Source of the DNA: JAAXKN01 sp050258815
GTDB lineage: Bacteria > Bacteroidota > Ignavibacteria > Ignavibacteriales > SURF-24
Direction: 5' to 3'
Assembly (NCBI GenBank): GCA_050258815.1
Contig: JBLMZM010000372.1
Coordinates: forward strand, 1-9,583
Length of the DNA: 9,583 nucleotides
Part shown: piece by piece, positions 6,716 through 9,583 of the stretch
How positions within the stretch are numbered: the first letter of the stretch is position 1
Layout: every line of letters begins with the position of its first letter
Program-made: the position numbers and the translations under genes
The notes under the pieces: generated by a model
The model's input: the letters and a program-made list of their open reading frames with translations, nothing else
What the model was told of the DNA's origin: nothing
Database searches by the model: none

Positions 6716-7789
6716 TTAATACTTTACGGCGAGCTGCCCGCATGCAGCGGCAATGTCATTACCCTGCGTTTCGCGCACCATGACCGTAATGTTATTATCT
6801 CTCAGGCGCTGAGCAAATGACTGTATATCCCTGTATGCCGTTGGCTCCAGTGTCGCAGAAATTCCGCCGGGGTTCATATGTGCAATGCTGTTAAAGGGAA
6901 TAATATTTATTTTGGACGGAATCTTTGAGCACAGCTTAACTAGCGCTTTTACATCTTCAGTCCTGTCGTTAATTCCTTTCAGCATCGTATATTCAAACGT
7001 TATGCGTGTGCCGGTTTCTTTTGCGAAGTATTGCATGGCCGTAATATTCTCCTGCAGGGAGAATTTTTTATTTATGGGCATGATCATCGATCTTATATCT
7101 TCAAAACATGAATGCAGTGAAAACGCCAGTTTTACCCTGAAACCCGAATCGGCCAGCTCCTTTATTTTAGGAGCAATACCTGAGGTAGAAACGGTTATCC
7201 TGTTTCTGCTGACCCCCTTTGTAAGTTCAGCCGTAAAGATTGACAGTGAACTCAGTGTGGCTTTATAGTTCAGAAGGGGTTCACCCATTCCCATATATAC
7301 TATATTAGTGAGCTTTTCCTTGCCGTAATCCCTTGCAGCCAGCAGGTACTGGTCAACTACTTCACCCACGCTGAGATTTCTCTTGTAACCCATGAGTCCC
7401 GTAGCGCAGAATTTACAATCCAGAGGGCACCCGACCTGCGTGGAAATGCATAATGTGGCCCTCTCCTCATCCGGTATTATTACCGATTCGATCTTTCTGT
7501 CGTCACCCGTCTTAAACAGGTATTTCTTCGTACCGGTCTCCCTGGAATCCTGCGTGGTTACAAGCTCAAGGGCCTGAAGTGAACAGGTTTCCGAGAGTTT
7601 CTCCCGCAAAGGCTTAGAAAGATTCTGCATTTCTTCAAAACTGAACGCCAGATGGTTATACATCCAGTTGAATAACTGTTCACCGCGGAACCGGGGCTCC
7701 TGAATCTCCTCAAAGTGGCTTTTCAGTTCCTCCAGGGTCAATCCCTTCAGCTGCTTCTTCATTTTAATTATATTATTTTCCATGACCAC
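6716..7789 (-). CDS. rlmN: Dual-specificity 23S rRNA/tRNA adenine-C2 methyltransferase RlmN
   Basis: RlmN is a radical-SAM enzyme that methylates C2 of adenine 2503 in 23S rRNA and of adenine 37 in some tRNAs. Numbering from the upstream GTG, the protein has an N-terminal RNA-binding helical domain (RGEQLFNWMY and the following FEEMQNLSKPLREKL). The iron-sulfur motif CX3CX2C follows in VGCPLDCKFCATG (Cys121, Cys125, Cys128), then the SAM-binding VYMGMGEPLLNY (164-175) and the barrel to about 340. The two mechanistic cysteines are present: Cys350, which carries the transferred methyl group, and Cys114, which resolves the crosslink. This distinguishes it from inactive homologues. The total length of about 350 is normal. 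The start is uncertain. GTG at 7789, ATG at 7783 and ATG at 7762 are all in frame, and a TAnnTTTG element overlaps the GTG. One of the two ATGs is therefore more likely; the family N terminus is compatible with MKKQLKGL at 7762. Confidence 0.96.
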   Translation of the reverse strand: MVMENNIIKMKKQLKGLTLEELKSHFEEIQEPRFRGEQLFNWMYNHLAFSFEEMQNLSKPLREKLSETCSLQALELVTTQDSRETGTKKYLFKTGDDRKIESVIIPDEERATLCISTQVGCPLDCKFCATGLMGYKRNLSVGEVVDQYLLAARDYGKEKLTNIVYMGMGEPLLNYKATLSSLSIFTAELTKGVSRNRITVSTSGIAPKIKELADSGFRVKLAFSLHSCFEDIRSMIMPINKKFSLQENITAMQYFAKETGTRITFEYTMLKGINDRTEDVKALVKLCSKIPSKINIIPFNSIAHMNPGGISATLEPTAYRDIQSFAQRLRDNNITVMVRETQGNDIAAACGQLAVKY

Positions 7790-7796
7790 AAATATA
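7789..7796 (-). promoter_or_regulatory. Candidate Bacteroidota-type -7 element of rlmN
   Basis: On the minus strand this reads TATATTTG, an exact TAnnTTTG match, at the upstream edge of rlmN. No TTG stands at the expected 19-21 base distance, so the -33 half is unsupported. If active, transcription would begin near 7783, downstream of the GTG that opens the longest frame. This bears on which start codon is used. Confidence 0.4.
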
Positions 7797-7977
7797 CGAA
7801 AGACAAGGCTATAATTAGATAGAAAAATCCGGACACTCTGTATTTTTGTAGCAGCAGCTAAAGCTTAATAATAAATGACAAACGGCTCACACCCTTCAAA
7901 CCAGGGCATTGTCCCCCCTGCTTTCCTCTTGCTATATATAGGCCAAGTTCTTATTTTGCATTAAAAGAGGAGCTTCC
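7797..7977 (+). promoter_or_regulatory. Divergent promoter/leader region before the acyl-CoA dehydrogenase
   Basis: This region between the divergent rlmN and acyl-CoA dehydrogenase genes has no long reading frame. Two plus-strand promoter candidates are visible. TTG (7929-7931), 19 bases, then TTATTTTG (7951-7958) is a near match to TTG/TAnnTTTG and would give a very short leader. TATTTTTG (7841-7848) is an exact -7 match without a clear -33. A GAGGAG Shine-Dalgarno sequence at 7967-7972 stands five bases before the ATG at 7978 and fixes that start. Between the two promoter candidates lie a weak hairpin (CAGGG at 7902-7906 with CCCTG at 7916-7920) and a 29-codon frame (7875-7964) that I do not call as a gene. 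Confidence 0.5.
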
Positions 7978-9123
7978 ATGACATTCGAATTGACCGAAGA
8001 CCAGATGTTAATTCAGCAGTCAGCCAGAGAATTCGCTGAATCTGAAATTGCACCTTCTGCCGTTGAAAGAGACAAGAAGTCAGAATTCCCCTCGGAAATA
8101 GTGAAAAAACTGGGCGAGCTGGGTTTCATGGGAATGATGGTTTCCCCGGAATACGGTGGTGCGGGCCTGGATACCATCAGCTACGTGCTGGCCATAAAGG
8201 AAATTTCTAAAATAGATGCCAGCGTGGGCGTAATAATGTCGGTCAATAACTCTCTTGTTTGCTATGGACTCGAAAAATACGGATCAGACTACCTTAAGAA
8301 AAATTATCTGACGCTTCTGGCGGCGGGACAGAAACTGGGAGCCTTTGCGCTTTCAGAACCTGAGGCAGGCAGCGATGCAACCAGGCAGCGGACTATGGCT
8401 GAAAAAGACGGGGACTGCTACATTCTTAACGGAATAAAGAACTGGATTACTAACGGACAATCGGCCGATTATTTCCTCGTCATGGCTACTACCGACAAGG
8501 CTAAAGAGCATAAGGGTATCAGCACTTTTCTAGTCGAAAAAGGGACTCCGGGATTTGAGCACGGACAGAAGGAAGACAAACTGGGTATAAAGAGCTCCGA
8601 TACCTGTTCGCTGACATTTACAAACTGCAGGGTTCCGAAGGAAAACCTTGTCTGGGAGGAAGGGAAAGGTTTTAACTTTGCAATGGATACCCTGAATGGC
8701 GGCAGGATTGGTATTGCCTCACAGGCGCTTGGAATTGCAGAAGCCTCACTTCAGGCTTCAATCAACTATTCCAAACAGAGGAAGGCCTTTGGATCGGTAA
8801 TAGCGGACCTGCAGGCAATTCAATTTAAGATCGCAGACATGGCAGTCAAGGTTGACGCGGCAAAACTCCTTACACTTCAGGCCGCTGCCCTGAAGGACGC
8901 CCACAAAAAATTTTACAAGGAAGCGGCAATGGCAAAACTGTTTGCCTCAAAAACTGCCGTTGAATGCGCGCTCGAGGCAATTCAGATACACGGAGGTTAC
9001 GGCTACGTCAGGGAATACCTGGTTGAACGCTATCTGCGCGACGCTAAAATCACGGAAATTTATGAAGGTACCTCAGAGATACAAAAGGTTGTGATCTCAA
9101 GGGCACTGCTGGATACAAAATAA
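7978..9123 (+). CDS. Acyl-CoA dehydrogenase, short-chain (butyryl-CoA) type
   Basis: This is an FAD-dependent enzyme that introduces the trans-2,3 double bond into an acyl-CoA, passing electrons to electron-transfer flavoprotein; it belongs to fatty-acid or branched-chain amino-acid degradation. At 381 residues it is the standard soluble length. In order: the N-terminal helical domain (1-115, with EYGGAGLDTISYVLAIKEIS at 58-77), the FAD-contacting FALSEPEAGSDATRQRT in the middle beta domain (123-139), WITNGQSADYF (156-166), and the C-terminal helical domain with GGRIGIASQALGIAEAS (241-257), QRKAFG (267-272) and QIHGGYGYVREYLVERYLRD (336-355). Glu363 in IYEGTSEIQ is at the position of the catalytic base of the short- and medium-chain enzymes. 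Overall resemblance is to SCAD/butyryl-CoA dehydrogenase, but chain length cannot be read reliably from sequence. GAGGAG five bases upstream supports the ATG. No etfAB genes are adjacent in the window. Confidence 0.95.
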   Translation: MTFELTEDQMLIQQSAREFAESEIAPSAVERDKKSEFPSEIVKKLGELGFMGMMVSPEYGGAGLDTISYVLAIKEISKIDASVGVIMSVNNSLVCYGLEKYGSDYLKKNYLTLLAAGQKLGAFALSEPEAGSDATRQRTMAEKDGDCYILNGIKNWITNGQSADYFLVMATTDKAKEHKGISTFLVEKGTPGFEHGQKEDKLGIKSSDTCSLTFTNCRVPKENLVWEEGKGFNFAMDTLNGGRIGIASQALGIAEASLQASINYSKQRKAFGSVIADLQAIQFKIADMAVKVDAAKLLTLQAAALKDAHKKFYKEAAMAKLFASKTAVECALEAIQIHGGYGYVREYLVERYLRDAKITEIYEGTSEIQKVVISRALLDTK

Positions 9124-9144
9124 TCTGGATACATAATAATAATA

Positions 9145-9583
9145 ATGCGCTTAGTTACAATTATATATATAGTAATTCTGTCTGCTGCCAGTTTATATGG
9201 ACAGCAGGCCGACTGGAAGAAGTGGGGTAAAACTGAAATCTCCTATACCACAACTCCCCCATCTGAAAGCCAGCCAATGGTTAGTAACAAAAACTTAGGG
9301 AGCCTTTTACTCGATGGCTCCCGCAAGGTATATTCTTTTTTCATATCCGACCTGGACGGCGATAATTGTCCCTTCCAGCCAACGTGCTCATCTTTTTTCA
9401 TCGAGTCCGTTAGAACGACAAATATATTTCAGGGCATGCTGATGTTCGCCGACCGGTTCACTAGGGATATGAATTTTCTTAAAATAAACCACTACCCTTT
9501 AACGGCAGACGGCAGTCATTTTTCTGATCCTGCCCGCAACTATACCCTGCACCCGGACATGATAATCTACAATCCCCCAACAC
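9145..9583 (+). CDS. YidD-like (DUF37/haemolytic domain) protein with signal peptide, 3' end missing
   Basis: The frame starting at this ATG stays open for 146 codons to the window edge. Residues 1-20 (MRLVTIIYIVILSAASLYGQ) look like a signal peptide with likely cleavage near LYG-QQ. There is no lipobox Cys. A polar linker follows (about 22-50). Residues 59-107 resemble the small YidD family: SRKVYSFFIS, then Cys75 and PTCS (79-82) in CPFQPTCSSF, Glu87, Gly97 and Arg104/Arg107. Canonical YidD is a short inner-membrane-associated cytoplasmic protein aiding YidC-dependent insertion. This one appears exported and has Arg-Asp where YidD usually has Arg-Cys after the second helix. The segment after 110 (HYPLTADGSHFSDPARNY) is not part of canonical YidD as I know it. 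It starts 21 bases after the acyl-CoA dehydrogenase stop, with no Shine-Dalgarno sequence but an ATAATAATAATA stretch before the ATG. Co-transcription is likely; a functional link is not evident. Confidence 0.75.
   Translation, partial: MRLVTIIYIVILSAASLYGQQADWKKWGKTEISYTTTPPSESQPMVSNKNLGSLLLDGSRKVYSFFISDLDGDNCPFQPTCSSFFIESVRTTNIFQGMLMFADRFTRDMNFLKINHYPLTADGSHFSDPARNYTLHPDMIIYNPPT

Noticed and set aside
6885..7577. Plus-strand frames of 127 and 61 codons opposite rlmN
   Set aside because: RlmN is intact in the opposite strand with its cysteines in place; the antisense frames have no motif and no plausible initiation signal.
5729..7961. Shared 12-mer CTTATTTTGCAT at 5729-5740 and 7950-7961
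   Set aside because: At 7950 it overlaps the promoter candidate, but at 5729 it points into no plus-strand gene. An AT-rich 12-mer occurring twice is not enough for a repeat family.
1..9583. A mobile element, defence island, CRISPR array or other novel multi-gene system
   Set aside because: Every complete gene belongs to a common housekeeping family. There are no transposase or integrase motifs, no direct-repeat arrays, and the intergenic gaps are all under 200 bases.

Overview
The window looks like ordinary chromosomal DNA from a bacterium of the Bacteroidota/Chlorobiota/Ignavibacteriota lineage. I see no phage, transposon, CRISPR array, rRNA or tRNA gene. Three observations support this placement, and the class-level guess (Ignavibacteria-like) is inference. 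First, several intergenic regions carry TAnnTTTG elements, the -7 signature of Bacteroidota promoters. Second, secD and secF are separate adjacent genes, whereas most Bacteroidota proper have a fused secDF. Third, Shine-Dalgarno use is mixed: clear for secF and the acyl-CoA dehydrogenase, absent for trmH-like, secD and the last gene.

Layout from left to right. Positions 1-832 (+) hold the C-terminal part of an aldo/keto reductase whose start lies off the window. A perfect hairpin at 843-877 separates it from a convergent minus-strand pair: a low-specificity threonine aldolase (2392 to 1361) followed 12 bases later by a hot-dog thioesterase (1348 to 899). A strong rho-independent terminator at 2493-2523 closes the next minus-strand unit, secD (5627 to 3708) then secF (3679 to 2540), which has its own sigma70-like promoter at 5680-5708. 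Upstream of it, on the same strand, lie rlmN (7789 to 6716), a Gdx/SugE-type small multidrug resistance transporter (6638 to 6318) and a small SpoU/TrmH-family RNA methyltransferase (6287 to 5751). From a divergent promoter region at 7790-7977 a plus-strand pair is read: an acyl-CoA dehydrogenase (7978-9123) and, 21 bases later, a truncated gene for a YidD-like protein with a signal peptide (9145 to the window end).

Functionally this is housekeeping: protein export (SecDF), RNA methylation (RlmN and a SPOUT methyltransferase), small-cation efflux (Gdx type), amino-acid and acyl-CoA metabolism. No multi-gene system of an unknown kind is visible. The item most worth a second look is the incomplete YidD-like protein at the right edge. 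It keeps the CxxxPTCS core but has an apparent export signal and lacks the later Cys of the canonical family. Secondary points are the promoter elements, the start-site ambiguity of rlmN, and a 10-base motif repeated in three leaders.
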